Source: Akkermansiaceae bacterium (GTDB lineage: Bacteria; Verrucomicrobiota; Verrucomicrobiia; Verrucomicrobiales; Akkermansiaceae). Taken from it: DNA of 64,000 nucleotides. The stretch lies in assembly GCA_017798145.1 (NCBI GenBank), contig CP059069.1, positions 1,473,226 to 1,537,225 of the forward strand, given 5' to 3'. Under the pieces are notes generated by a model. It was not told where the DNA came from and ran no database searches. It was given only the letters and a program-made list of their open reading frames with translations. Below, one piece after another: positions 1 to 9,526 of the stretch. The first letter of the stretch is position 1, and the number at the start of each line of letters is the position of its first letter. A program made the translations under genes and the position numbers.

Positions 1-560
1 CGGAACGCGATCTCCTCAACGACGGCGGGCATGACGCAAATGAAAAGGATGGCACCCGCCCTGGAGCCGAAGAAGCTGCCATAGTCCTCCATTTCGATGT
101 CGAGCAACGCCACCAAAACACTGTGATACCCATAGTTCAGGGCCAACATGGGGATGAGCAGTGCCAGCCCCGCCCAAGCTGCGGTTTTCCCGAAGCCCGT
201 GACAGCCAGCAAGGGCCGCACGTCCGCCCAATACCTGACCAGGGCGAATGCGGTGGTGACGAAAATCGCCAGCTGCACCAACAGCATGACCGGGCCGAGG
301 TTGTCCTTGCCCCAGATGGCCAGGCCGATGAAGGCGGACACCATCATCGCGGAGAGGAATGCGAAGAACACCGTCCAGACATCCGGCGCACCGGTCCGCA
401 GCCGTGTCTCGATGTTCTCGAACTTCGGCATGGAAGGCGTCAGGCCAAGCTCGATGGAGCGGTGGGGCTTGGCGCAGCCCGGGCAAAAATACACCCTGGA
501 ATCGAGATGATGCCCGCAATATCCGCAGGTGCCGTCCGTGGGCATGAGATCTTCCGACAT
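1..560 (-). CDS. CPBP-family intramembrane metalloprotease with N-terminal zinc ribbon (3' end cut by window edge)
   Basis: The reading frame runs on the minus strand from an ATG at 560 (or 545, in frame) and leaves the window, so the C-terminus is missing. Two CxxC pairs near residues 12-15 and 26-29 form a short zinc ribbon. Three to four hydrophobic segments follow, and the visible end reads VVEEIAF plus the first two bases (CG) of an Arg codon, matching the EExxxR motif of CPBP (Abi/Rce1-type) membrane proteases. Members act in the membrane on prenylated proteins, peptides or immunity targets; the substrate here is unknown. A zinc-ribbon fusion is a less common architecture. The later HxxxB motifs lie outside the window, so catalytic competence cannot be judged. 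It is codirectional with cysH, 55 bp downstream of it. Confidence 0.72.
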   Translation of the reverse strand, partial: MSEDLMPTDGTCGYCGHHLDSRVYFCPGCAKPHRSIELGLTPSMPKFENIETRLRTGAPDVWTVFFAFLSAMMVSAFIGLAIWGKDNLGPVMLLVQLAIFVTTAFALVRYWADVRPLLAVTGFGKTAAWAGLALLIPMLALNYGYHSVLVALLDIEMEDYGSFFGSRAGAILFICVMPAVVEEIAF

Positions 561-615
561 GATACGGCAGGACGCTGGCATGAAAGGGCGCAGCGCGCGA
601 GGAAATACGGGTGCG

Positions 616-1353
616 TCAGATCTGGAAGTCGGAAGTGCCGGAATCGAGGTGCAGGCCGCACTCGAATTTCTCACCGTTGAAGCGGGTGCCTTCGGCGGAG
701 CCGTTTTCCGCAGGGCGTGTGCTGTGCCAATCGCCCATGGTCAGGTAGCCTTTTTCGGAGAGCGGGTGGCGCGGGAGATCGTGCTGCTGGAGATAGAGAT
801 CCACCTGGGCATCCGCCCAGTCGAGGATGGGATAGGCTTTGAGGGTTTTTTTCTGCTGCTCGACGAAGGGGCGGTCGCTGCGGGTCTTCGACTGCGAGCG
901 GCGCAGCCCGCTCAGCCAGACATCCGCGCCGAGCTCGCGCAGGGCGCGGTTCATCGGCTCGATCTTGGTGAGCATGCCGTAGCGCTCCTGGTCTTCTGCG
1001 GAGCCTTCCCAGAGATTTCCCCACAAGGACTGCATCCGGGCGGCGGAAACCGATGGCTGATAGACGCGGAGGTCGAGCTTGGGCATGATGGTGCAAAGCT
1101 GCTCGGCGTACTGGTATGTCTCCGGAAAAAGGAAACCGGTGTCGATGAACACGACCGGGATTTCCGGAGCATTCTCATGGATGAGATGAAGCATCACCGC
1201 AGCCTGCAGGCCAAAGCTGGTGGTGGCGACGAGGTGGTCCCCGAGCCGCCCGTGCAGCAGGCGCACCCGCTCCCCGGCGCGCATCGGCGCAATCTCGGCG
1301 GACAGGCTCGCGGGGTCGAAATCCGGCTCCGCATGGAATTTTAGTGCTTGCAT
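616..1353 (-). CDS. cysH: Phosphoadenylyl-sulfate (PAPS) reductase, thioredoxin-dependent
   Basis: This 245-residue cytoplasmic enzyme reduces PAPS to sulfite in assimilatory sulfate reduction. It carries the family signatures TTSFGLQAA (phosphosulfate-binding loop region), the GLRRSQSKTR segment and a C-terminal ECGLH whose Cys (about residue 232) is the catalytic nucleophile. The CC...CxxC cysteines that bind the 4Fe-4S cluster of APS reductases are absent, which points to PAPS rather than APS as substrate. The start lies 10 bp after the cysI stop, so it is the third gene of a cysJ-cysI-cysH unit. The ATP sulfurylase and APS kinase genes that would supply its substrate are not in this window. 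Length is typical for the family. Confidence 0.93.
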   Translation of the reverse strand: MQALKFHAEPDFDPASLSAEIAPMRAGERVRLLHGRLGDHLVATTSFGLQAAVMLHLIHENAPEIPVVFIDTGFLFPETYQYAEQLCTIMPKLDLRVYQPSVSAARMQSLWGNLWEGSAEDQERYGMLTKIEPMNRALRELGADVWLSGLRRSQSKTRSDRPFVEQQKKTLKAYPILDWADAQVDLYLQQHDLPRHPLSEKGYLTMGDWHSTRPAENGSAEGTRFNGEKFECGLHLDSGTSDFQI

Positions 1354-1363
1354 GGCGATTTGG

Positions 1364-3082
1364 TCAGGCGCTGACGGCCTCTTCCTTCACGTTCTTGTGG
1401 AAATCCTGGCCTTGCTCGGTGGCGGCGACGTATCCCGTGCGGATGCAGAAATCCCCGAAGCGTTCGCCTTCGTTGCGTTCCTTCGCGTAACGGCGGATGA
1501 TGGGAGCCAGAAGATCCTTGATCTCGTTTCCGGGAAAATTCTCGCGATAGAGCTTCGACAGACGCTGCCCCGCAAAGCCACCGCCGAGATAGACGTTGTA
1601 GCAACCCGGTGAGCGGCCGACGAATCCGATCTCGGAAATGTAGGGGCGCGCGCAGCCGTTAGGGCAGCCGGTCATGCGGATGGTGATCGCATCGTGGCGC
1701 AGTCCAGCTTCCTCGATCACTTCCTCAAGCTCAGTGAGGAGATCCGGGAGGTATCTTTCTGCTTCCGCGAGGGAAAGGCCGCAGGTCGGCAGGGCGACGC
1801 AGGCAAGCGAGTTGAGCCGCAGGCCGCTTTTCTCGTGACTGTCCTTCATGCCGTATTGCTCGAGGAGCTTCTCGATCTCCGGGCGTTTCTCCGGCGAGAC
1901 ATTCGCGATCATCAGGTTCTGGTTCGCGGTGAGGCGGAAGTCGCCGTCGTGAACCTTGGCGATCTCGCGCAGGCCGGTGCGCATCGGATAGGAAGGCGTA
2001 TCAAGCACGCGCCCGCCCTGGATGAAGAGGGTGAGGTTGTGCTTGCCGTTGGTGCCCTCGACCCAACCGAAGCGGTCCCCGTTGTCCTCGAATTTGAAAT
2101 CCCGGACAGGCCCGAGCTCGTAGCCGAGGTATTCGTTGAGCTTCGCAAGGATCCACTCCGGGCCATGGTCATCGACGGTGTATTTCATGCGCGCGTGCTT
2201 GCGCTCGGTGCGGCAGCCGTGGTCGCGCTGGAGGATCACCACCTTTTCGGCAACGTCGTTCACCTGTTCCGGCGCGCAGAAGCCGATCACATCCGCGAGG
2301 CGCGGGTAGGTTTTCTCATCGCCGTGGGTCATGCCCATGCCGCCGCCGACGGCGACGTTGAAACCAACGAGCTTGCCTTCTTCGACGATGGCGATGAAGG
2401 AAAGGCAATTCGCATAGATATCCACATCGTTGGACGGCGGGACGGCGACGGTGATCTTGAATTTCCGCGGCAGGTAGGTCTTGCCGTAGATCGGCTCGAC
2501 CTCTTCCTCGCTGCTCTCGACTTTTTCGCCATCCAGCCAGATCTCATGGTAGGCGCGGGTGGCGGGCGTTAGGTGCTCGGATATTCCCTGCGAAATTCTC
2601 AGCACCTCCGCGTGGACGGAGGAGAGATATGGGTTCGGGTTGCACATCACGTTGCGGTTCACGTCGCCGCAGGCCGCGATCGTATCCATCGCCGCCTGGT
2701 TGATCTCCGCGATCGTGCGTTTCAGATTCGACTTGATGATGCCGTGGAACTGGAACGCCTGCCGGGTGGTCAGCTTGATCGTGCTGTTGGCAAACTGAGT
2801 GGCCATGCGATCCGTCTCCAGCCACTGCTGCGGCGTAGCGACCCCACCCGGCACGCGGATGCGGATCATGAAGCTGTAAGCCTTCTCAAGCTTGTGCTTG
2901 CGGCGGTTCGGGCGCAGGTCGCGGTCGTCCTGCTGGTAGGTACCGTGGAATTTCAGGAGCTGCTGATCGTCCTCGGCCATGGAACCGGTGGACAGGTCGG
3001 CGAGACCTTCCTCGATGGTTCCCCGGAGGTAGTTGCTGCGGATCTTGATGCCTTCGTTGGCCGCTAGTTTTTGTTCGGACAT
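1364..3082 (-). CDS. cysI: Sulfite reductase (NADPH) hemoprotein beta subunit
   Basis: This 572-residue protein catalyses the six-electron reduction of sulfite to sulfide with siroheme and a coupled 4Fe-4S cluster. The four cluster ligands are visible as C-x5-C in ACVALPTC (about C428 and C434) and C-x3-C in GCPNGC (about C473 and C477). The N-terminal segment [10 protein letters not shown] and the sulfite-binding Arg/Lys-rich stretches match CysI. It sits between cysJ (33 bp upstream) and cysH (10 bp downstream) on the same strand, an arrangement that supplies the flavoprotein partner and the preceding pathway enzyme. Length matches the E. coli protein (570 residues). The need for siroheme is notable given the AhbA/B-like gene at 12819. 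Confidence 0.95.
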   Translation of the reverse strand: MSEQKLAANEGIKIRSNYLRGTIEEGLADLSTGSMAEDDQQLLKFHGTYQQDDRDLRPNRRKHKLEKAYSFMIRIRVPGGVATPQQWLETDRMATQFANSTIKLTTRQAFQFHGIIKSNLKRTIAEINQAAMDTIAACGDVNRNVMCNPNPYLSSVHAEVLRISQGISEHLTPATRAYHEIWLDGEKVESSEEEVEPIYGKTYLPRKFKITVAVPPSNDVDIYANCLSFIAIVEEGKLVGFNVAVGGGMGMTHGDEKTYPRLADVIGFCAPEQVNDVAEKVVILQRDHGCRTERKHARMKYTVDDHGPEWILAKLNEYLGYELGPVRDFKFEDNGDRFGWVEGTNGKHNLTLFIQGGRVLDTPSYPMRTGLREIAKVHDGDFRLTANQNLMIANVSPEKRPEIEKLLEQYGMKDSHEKSGLRLNSLACVALPTCGLSLAEAERYLPDLLTELEEVIEEAGLRHDAITIRMTGCPNGCARPYISEIGFVGRSPGCYNVYLGGGFAGQRLSKLYRENFPGNEIKDLLAPIIRRYAKERNEGERFGDFCIRTGYVAATEQGQDFHKNVKEEAVSA

Positions 3083-3115
3083 TGGAAATGAGATTTGGAA
3101 TTAGGGATTTGGAAT

Positions 3116-4879
3116 TCAGTAAACGTCGCGTTGGTAGCGTTTCGATTTCTTGAGGCCCTCGACGTAGGCCTCGGCCTCTTCGCGGCTTTTCGCGCCGTAG
3201 TTTTTCACGATGGAGATGAGCGCCTCGTGGACATCGGCGGCCATGCGGCTGGCGTCGCCGCAGACATAGAAGTGTGCGCCTTCCTCGAGCCAGGCATAGA
3301 GCTCCGCTCCCTTTTCGAGCATCTTGTCCTGCACGTAGACCTTCTCGGGCTGATCGCGGGAAAATGCGAGGTCGAGCTTGGTGAGATGACCGTTTTTCAG
3401 GAAATCCTGCCATTCGAGCTGATAGAGGAAGTCGTAGGTGTAGCGCTGGTCGCCGAAGAAAAGCCAATTTTTCCCGCTCGCCCCGAGAGCCGCGCGGTGC
3501 TCCACGAAGGAGCGGAACGGTGCGATCCCCGTGCCCGGCCCGACCATGATGATGGGCGTGCCGCCATCGGCGGGGAGGCGGAAATTCTTGTTCGGCTGGA
3601 CGAAGACCGAAACCTTCTGCCCGGCCTTCGCGACATCGGCGAGATAGGTCGAGCATACGCCTTTCCTCAAGCGGCCGTGCGTTTCATACCTCACGGCGGC
3701 GACGGTCAGATGCACCTCGTCCGGATGCGCAAGCTGGCTCGATGCGATCGAATACAGGCGGATCGGCAGCTTGCGGAAAATGCCCGCCAGCGACTCGGCG
3801 GAAAGCCCCTTGGGGGCGTAGTCGATGAGCGCGTCGATGATCTCCCGGCCGTTGATGTACTCGTGGAGCCTTTCCTTGGCGTCGTCCTCAAGCAGTGCGG
3901 CAAGCGTTGCGGAACCGGATGCCTCGGCGAGCTTCTTGAGCACCGCCTTGGAGAGCGCGGTGATGTCGAAATCCTCACGCAGCGCGTCCGCCAAAAGCTT
4001 TTTCCCGGCGCCTTTGACCTCGATTTCCTCGGTGCCGGTGAGTTTCGCGGCAGCGAGGATGTCTTTCACCATGGACGGGCAGTTCGTCGGCTGCACGGCC
4101 AGCGCGTCGCCGGGCTCGTAGCCCATGCCGCTGCCATCGAGCGATAGCTCCACATGGATCGTCTCCTTCGCGGAGCCTTCGCCGTTGAGCAACAGGTTGT
4201 CGATCACCTCGGAGGGGAACGGGTTCTTCTTCCCATACTCCACACCGCCGGAAAGCAGCGGCTGCAATTCCTCCAGGGGGGCTGCGGCAGCAGGGCCGAG
4301 CGCCTTCATCGCCGCATCGAACCAACCCGCATACGCATCCTCATAGTCCACATCGCAATCGACCCTGGGGGCGATCCGCGTTGCGCCGAGTTTCTCCAGA
4401 CGGGAATCGAACTGCTTCCCGATCTCGCAGAATTTTTCGTAGGAAGTGTCGCCGAGCGCGCAGACGCTGAACTTCACCTTGCCCAGCTTGAGATCCGCTG
4501 CCATGAAATCCTTGTGGAAGGATACCGCAGTCTCCGGTGCCTCCCCATCTCCCCAGGTTGATACGATCACCAGCAGGTTCTCTTCCTTTTCCAGATCCTT
4601 GGGAGCGAGATCCGCCATGTTCTTCATCACCGCCTTGAAGCCCTTTTTCTTCGCCTCTTTCATGGCGCGATCGGCCAACTCCTCGGAATTCCCGCTCTCC
4701 GTCCCATAAAGCACCGTGAGCTTCCCTGCGGAAACAGGAGCCGCCGCCACGGCGGGCGCGGCCGATCCGGCGGCTAGGAACCCGCTGAGCCATCCGCGCT
4801 GCAGCGCATCAAATCCGGCAAGCAATGAATCCAGCGCCTTGCGCTGGTCGGGTGAAAACGGCGAATTGTCTGGAAGCAT
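3116..4879 (-). CDS. cysJ: Sulfite reductase (NADPH) flavoprotein alpha subunit
   Basis: This diflavin reductase passes electrons from NADPH through FAD and FMN to CysI. The order of domains is visible: a flavodoxin-like FMN domain starting with VLYGTESGNSEE, an FAD domain with RLYSIASS and GVCSTYLAD, an NADP domain with VGPGTGIAPFRSF, and the family C-terminus RYQRDVY. The open frame extends upstream to 5236, but that part lies over aroB and has no family similarity; the ATG at 4879 gives 587 residues, close to the E. coli 599. It is the first gene of the cysJIH unit and is transcribed divergently from aroB. I recognised no SAM or cysteine-responsive riboswitch in the 156-bp spacer. Confidence 0.94.
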   Translation of the reverse strand: MLPDNSPFSPDQRKALDSLLAGFDALQRGWLSGFLAAGSAAPAVAAAPVSAGKLTVLYGTESGNSEELADRAMKEAKKKGFKAVMKNMADLAPKDLEKEENLLVIVSTWGDGEAPETAVSFHKDFMAADLKLGKVKFSVCALGDTSYEKFCEIGKQFDSRLEKLGATRIAPRVDCDVDYEDAYAGWFDAAMKALGPAAAAPLEELQPLLSGGVEYGKKNPFPSEVIDNLLLNGEGSAKETIHVELSLDGSGMGYEPGDALAVQPTNCPSMVKDILAAAKLTGTEEIEVKGAGKKLLADALREDFDITALSKAVLKKLAEASGSATLAALLEDDAKERLHEYINGREIIDALIDYAPKGLSAESLAGIFRKLPIRLYSIASSQLAHPDEVHLTVAAVRYETHGRLRKGVCSTYLADVAKAGQKVSVFVQPNKNFRLPADGGTPIIMVGPGTGIAPFRSFVEHRAALGASGKNWLFFGDQRYTYDFLYQLEWQDFLKNGHLTKLDLAFSRDQPEKVYVQDKMLEKGAELYAWLEEGAHFYVCGDASRMAADVHEALISIVKNYGAKSREEAEAYVEGLKKSKRYQRDVY

Positions 4880-5035
4880 AATCCTTAGCTTGTTACCTTT
4901 TTTTGTCAGGTTTCTGGCAGGATCTTTCCCCAGCCCACGAAAAACGCAACACCTATCTTGGAAAAAGTGGCTGACCGCCGCCTCAAGCCTTCCGTTCTTC
5001 CTTGAAGTTTGAATGTTGAAATTTGAAGTTTCCCC

Positions 5036-6118
5036 ATGCCCACCGTCCATGTCGATCTCGCCGACCGCTCCTATCCTGTCATCGTAGGGGAAGGCCTGCT
5101 TGGGAAAACAGCCGATCTGCTCGCCGAACACAAGCTTTCCGGCCTGCGTGCGGCCATCATCTCGGATGCGACCGTCGCCTCCCATCACGCCGAAACCCTG
5201 CTTGCCGGATTCTCCGGCACGAAACCCACCCTCCACACAGTCCCGTCAGGCGAAGCCTCGAAATCCCTCACCCATGCGGAAAACATCTGCCGGGAAATGA
5301 TCCGCGCCAGCCACGACCGCCGCTCGCTGATCATCGCCCTGGGCGGCGGTGTCGTCGGCGACCTCGCCGGCTTCGTCGCATCCATCTTCTACCGCGGCAT
5401 CCCTTTTGTACAGATCCCCACCACCATCGTCTCACAGGTGGATTCATCCGTCGGGGGGAAAACCGGGGTGAACGTCGCCGAGGGGAAAAACCTGCTCGGT
5501 GCCTTCCACCAGCCCAAGCTCGTCATCGTCGATCCCGAAACGCTCCGCACCCTCCCCGCCCGCGAGTTCCACGAAGGCTTCGCCGAGGCGGTTAAGCACG
5601 CCGCAATCCGCGACGCCCACATGCTCGCCGATCTCCTCGCCATCGATCCGGAAAAACGCGAAGTCCCCGCCGAACTCCTCGCCCACAACATCGCGATCAA
5701 GGCGCGCATCGTCGAGGCTGACGAATACGAGACCAAGGACATCCGCGCACTCCTAAACTTCGGCCACACCATCGGCCACGGCATCGAAGCATCCCTCCCC
5801 TACGGCGAAATGCTACACGGCGAGGCCATCGCGCTCGGCATCCGCGCCGCCCTTCACATCTCCGAAAAACACTCAGGCCTCGCACCCGAAGCCTCGCAGG
5901 AAATCATCACCCTGCTCCAGCATTTCAAGCTCCCGCTCACCATCCCGGAATCCATCCCGACCGCCACCGTCATGGATCGTCTCGCCCGCGATAAGAAATT
6001 CAAATCCGGAAGGATCCGCTTCGTCACCCTCTCGGAAATCGGGCAAGCACAGGTCATCGAAACCGTCACCTTGGCCGAGCTCGAGGCCGCCATCGAGCAC
6101 CTGCGGTCAAAGCCCTGA
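5036..6118 (+). CDS. aroB: 3-dehydroquinate synthase
   Basis: This 360-residue enzyme converts DAHP to 3-dehydroquinate, the second step of the shikimate pathway, using NAD and a divalent metal. The NAD-binding GGGVVGDLAGF segment, the SQVDSSVGGKTGVN loop and the metal-ligand GHTIGHGIE motif are all present. Length is typical. It stands alone on the plus strand, divergent from cysJ, with no other aro gene nearby. The start ATG at 5036 begins MPTVHVDLADRSYPV, the usual N-terminal beta strand of the family. Confidence 0.96.
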   Translation: MPTVHVDLADRSYPVIVGEGLLGKTADLLAEHKLSGLRAAIISDATVASHHAETLLAGFSGTKPTLHTVPSGEASKSLTHAENICREMIRASHDRRSLIIALGGGVVGDLAGFVASIFYRGIPFVQIPTTIVSQVDSSVGGKTGVNVAEGKNLLGAFHQPKLVIVDPETLRTLPAREFHEGFAEAVKHAAIRDAHMLADLLAIDPEKREVPAELLAHNIAIKARIVEADEYETKDIRALLNFGHTIGHGIEASLPYGEMLHGEAIALGIRAALHISEKHSGLAPEASQEIITLLQHFKLPLTIPESIPTATVMDRLARDKKFKSGRIRFVTLSEIGQAQVIETVTLAELEAAIEHLRSKP

Positions 6119-6248
6119 ACGCAAATTCAGAAACCGATGGGATGCGATCCGCGTTCACCCGACGCCCCTATTCGTCGAAACCACGGTGTCCGCCCTCGCC
6201 ACCGGTGGAGCCGATCCCATCCGAGCCGGGCTTACGCCCACTCCCCGA

Positions 6249-6593
6249 TTACCTCTTCATCGTCATCATGAACTCGTTCCCCTCCGTATCGATGCACATC
6301 GCGAGGTGGAGCGGATCCTCCTCGGTGTCGTTCGGCTCGGCCGCGAGGTCTCCACCGCAATCCTTGAGCCTGACGATCCCCGCGCGCAGATCATCCACCT
6401 GGAAGGACAGCCCCGTCCACGTCCTCTTGCCCTCGCCACCGCCGTGGACGCCGATGGTTGCGCCGGCGATGACGATCTCGCTCCATACCTCCATGCGGAA
6501 GGAGACGACCCCGCCGAATAGGTTTTCATAAAACGCCAGGCACCGCTCCCAGTCCGCCGCCCACAGCACGTATTTCACCTTTTCAACCTTCAT
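6249..6593 (-). CDS. VOC-superfamily (glyoxalase/bleomycin-resistance-like) protein
   Basis: This 114-residue protein has one beta-alpha-beta-beta-beta repeat pair typical of the vicinal oxygen chelate fold, starting with KVEKVKYVLWAADWERCLAFYE and ending with a strand containing DTEGNEFMM. The terminal Glu is in the position of the usual metal ligand. VOC proteins act as small isomerases, dioxygenases or drug-binding proteins, and nothing here fixes the substrate. It is convergent with aroB and divergent from the rapA-like gene, so it is probably monocistronic. Confidence 0.8.
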   Translation of the reverse strand: MKVEKVKYVLWAADWERCLAFYENLFGGVVSFRMEVWSEIVIAGATIGVHGGGEGKRTWTGLSFQVDDLRAGIVRLKDCGGDLAAEPNDTEEDPLHLAMCIDTEGNEFMMTMKR

Positions 6594-6797
6594 GAACCGA
6601 GATTGCCGGATCCGGTTGGAATTTCAACGGTTAAAACGGATCGTGGGAACCGCAGCCAACATCGAGGCGTCGCAGAGGTGGTCGCATCCGCATCCCGTCA
6701 CCTCATCTGCTTGCAGCCGCGCTTCCTCTTCCATTCCATCCGGGACGGAGCCATGTCTTGTAATCGGATTTCGCACGGATAGGGTTCCCGCCACTTC

Positions 6798-9518
6798 ATG
6801 ATCCCCGGCCAGCGATACATCAGCACCTCAGAACCCGCCCTCGGCCTCGGCCATGTCCTTTCCGAAGAAAACGGCCTGGTGGAAATCTGTTTCCCCGCCG
6901 CCGAGGACACCCGCACCTACGCCGTCGGCTCAGCCCCGCTTGTCCGCGTCCGCTTCGCGCCGGGGGACGCGATTTCCGACCACTCGAAGAACCACCTCAC
7001 CGTCGAGGATGTCACCGAGGAGAACGACCTGCTGACCTACCATGGCCAGGGGAAATCCATCCATGAGTCAGACCTATTGGACTCGCTCTCCTTCGTCCGG
7101 CCGGAGAAACGCCTGCTCGCCGGATTGACGGACCACCCCATCGATTTCGACCAGCGCCTGGACGCACTGCGATGGAACGCAAACATCCGCCGCTCCCCCG
7201 CCCGCGGCTACACCGGCGCACGCATCGACCTCATCCCCCACCAGCTTTCCATCGTCGCCGAGGCCTCGAACCGGCTCCATCCCCGCGTGCTGCTCGCCGA
7301 CGAGGTGGGCCTTGGGAAAACCATCGAGGCCTGCCTCATCCTCCACCGCCTGCACCTGACGGGACGCGCCGACCGCATCCTCATCCTCGTGCCCGAGCCG
7401 CTGGTGCACCAGTGGTTCGTGGAGCTGCTGCGGCGCTTCAACCTCCTTTTCGCAATCTATGACGAAGGCCGCTGCCAGGCATCGAACCGCATCGAGGACG
7501 GACTGCTGCCCTCGGACGGCGACGTGAACCCGTTCACCGAGTCCCAGCTCATCCTCTGCGCCACCGGCTTCCTCGCGGACGACAAGCACCGCGCCGAACA
7601 GGCGCGCGAGGCTGGCTTCGACCTGCTCATCGTCGATGAGGCCCACCACCTCGAATGGCACGAGGACGGCCCCTCGCCCGCCTACGCGATGGTGGAAGCG
7701 CTGGCCAAGGAAACCCCTTCCCTGCTCCTCCTGACCGCCACCCCCCAGCAGCTCGGGCCGGAGGGCCACTTCGCGCGCCTCCGGCTGCTAGACCCCGCCC
7801 GTTACTGCGATCTCGCAGATTTCCTGGAGGAAACGGAATCATACACCCCGCTTGCAGAGGCGGTGGAGGAGCTTTCCAACGGCGGCATCCCGAAAAACAT
7901 CACCGACTTCACCCTCACCTCCCCGCGTGCGGAAAAACATCTCACCGCCCTCCGCAAAGGCGACGAATCAGCTCGCCCGCCCCTCATTTCCGAGCTCATC
8001 GATTCCTTCGGAACCGGCCGCGTGCTGTTCCGCAACACCCGCGAACGCCTCGCCGGGTTTCCGAAGCGGCTGCCCATCCTGCATCCCTTGGAGAAGGGCG
8101 TTTCTCCATACACATGGCTCGCAGACCTCCTACGCGAGCTTCCCGAAACGGAAAAGATCCTGCTCATCACCAACTCACCGGAGGCGGCGATCACGGTGCA
8201 GGGAAAACTCCTGGAACTGCTCCACACCGAGACCGCGCTTTTCCACGAGGATCTCTCCATGCTCCAGCGCGACCGCAACGCCGCCTATTTCCAGGAAGAG
8301 GAGGGCGCCCGCATCCTGATCTGTTCGGAAATCGGCAGCGAGGGGCGGAATTTCCAGTTCGCCCGCCACCTCGTGCTCTTCGGGCTGCCACGCGATCCGG
8401 AAGTCCTCGAACAACGCATCGGGCGGCTGGACCGCATCGGCCAGACGGGCGACATCCACATCCACATACCCTACGGAAAAGACAGCCGGTCCGAACTCCA
8501 GGCACGCTGGCTGCACGAGGCGCTCGATGTTTTCTCGGAGCCGCTCAAGGGCGCGACCACCCTTTCCACCGAGCTTCTCCCGGAGCTCGACGAACTCGCC
8601 GACGCATCCCCGACCTCCGGGAAATTCAAGGATTTCCTGAAACGCTCCACCGCCCTCAAAGCCGAGGTCGTCCACAGCCTAGCAACCGGCCACGACCGGC
8701 TCTTGGAACTAGGTGCACCTCCCGCCTCTCAATCGGCGGAACTCCTGGAGGCCATCGAGACTGCGGATGAGGATGCCCGCTTCGCGAAATTCATCCTCAA
8801 GCTCTTCGATCACCTCGGGCTCGAGGTTTCGGATCTCTCTTCGCGATCCTACGTCTTCAAGCGCGGCCCGCGTCAGTCGGAGGCATTTGCGGATCTGCCG
8901 GAGGACGGGCTTTCCGCCACCTTCGACCGCACCACCGCCCTCTCGCGGGAAGACCTCCAGTTCCTCACCATTGACCACCCGCTTTTCCGCGATGCCCTCG
9001 GGCAACTCCTCGACAGCCCCTCCGGCAACGCCTCCTTTGCGAACCTCGCGACCGGGAAAGGGAAATCCATCCTGCTGGAGTGCGCCTTCGTGCTCGAAAC
9101 CATCGCACCGGCCCGCCTCCAGCTCGACCGCTTCCTGCCGCCGACGCTGCTGCGGGTGATCGTCGATCACACAGGTGCCGCGCAGACCAAGGCCCCGCCC
9201 GCCTCGCTGTTGCAACCCGGAGACGCCCGCCGCATCGTCTCCCAGGAAGCATTCAAGACCGCCCTGTTCCCGAAAATGCTTGAGGCCGCGAAAGCAGTCG
9301 CCACCCGCGCCTCCGCAAAGCCCACCGAGGCCGCCCAAGCACTCGCCCGGGAGACCATCGAAAGGCAAATCGCCCGCCTCAAGGATCTCGCCACCCGCAA
9401 CCCATGCATCCCGGCATCCGAGATCAAGTCCCTGGAAGCCAGCCTCAGCGAGACGCTCACAGCCCTGAAAGGCGCCCGCGTCCGCCTCGATTCCCTGCGC
9501 CTGATCTACTGCCAGTGA
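6798..9518 (+). CDS. rapA: RapA/HepA-type SNF2 ATPase, RNA polymerase-associated
   Basis: This 906-residue Swi2/Snf2 protein resembles RapA, which binds RNA polymerase and promotes recycling of stalled complexes. The N-terminus GQRYISTSEPALGLGHV corresponds to the RapA Tudor-like region. The helicase core follows: IPHQLSIVAE (Q-region), LADEVGLGKTIEA (Walker A), IVDEAHHLEW (DEAH), TATPQQLGPEGH (motif III) and EQRIGRLDRIGQ (motif VI). The C-terminal third is Ala/Glu-rich, with predicted helices, as in the RapA C-terminal domain. It is slightly shorter than the E. coli protein (968). It stands alone on the plus strand. The exact partner in this organism is inferred from family membership. Confidence 0.85.
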   Translation: MIPGQRYISTSEPALGLGHVLSEENGLVEICFPAAEDTRTYAVGSAPLVRVRFAPGDAISDHSKNHLTVEDVTEENDLLTYHGQGKSIHESDLLDSLSFVRPEKRLLAGLTDHPIDFDQRLDALRWNANIRRSPARGYTGARIDLIPHQLSIVAEASNRLHPRVLLADEVGLGKTIEACLILHRLHLTGRADRILILVPEPLVHQWFVELLRRFNLLFAIYDEGRCQASNRIEDGLLPSDGDVNPFTESQLILCATGFLADDKHRAEQAREAGFDLLIVDEAHHLEWHEDGPSPAYAMVEALAKETPSLLLLTATPQQLGPEGHFARLRLLDPARYCDLADFLEETESYTPLAEAVEELSNGGIPKNITDFTLTSPRAEKHLTALRKGDESARPPLISELIDSFGTGRVLFRNTRERLAGFPKRLPILHPLEKGVSPYTWLADLLRELPETEKILLITNSPEAAITVQGKLLELLHTETALFHEDLSMLQRDRNAAYFQEEEGARILICSEIGSEGRNFQFARHLVLFGLPRDPEVLEQRIGRLDRIGQTGDIHIHIPYGKDSRSELQARWLHEALDVFSEPLKGATTLSTELLPELDELADASPTSGKFKDFLKRSTALKAEVVHSLATGHDRLLELGAPPASQSAELLEAIETADEDARFAKFILKLFDHLGLEVSDLSSRSYVFKRGPRQSEAFADLPEDGLSATFDRTTALSREDLQFLTIDHPLFRDALGQLLDSPSGNASFANLATGKGKSILLECAFVLETIAPARLQLDRFLPPTLLRVIVDHTGAAQTKAPPASLLQPGDARRIVSQEAFKTALFPKMLEAAKAVATRASAKPTEAAQALARETIERQIARLKDLATRNPCIPASEIKSLEASLSETLTALKGARVRLDSLRLIYCQ

Positions 9519-9526
9519 TGGGAAAC

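Noticed and set aside
529..1344. Long open frame on the plus strand opposite cysH
   Set aside because: It is an antisense shadow produced by high GC at third positions; cysH on the other strand has clear family motifs.
4880..5035. SAM or other sulfur-responsive riboswitch upstream of cysJ
   Set aside because: The spacer has A-rich runs and short stems but no recognisable SAM-I/II or similar conserved core.
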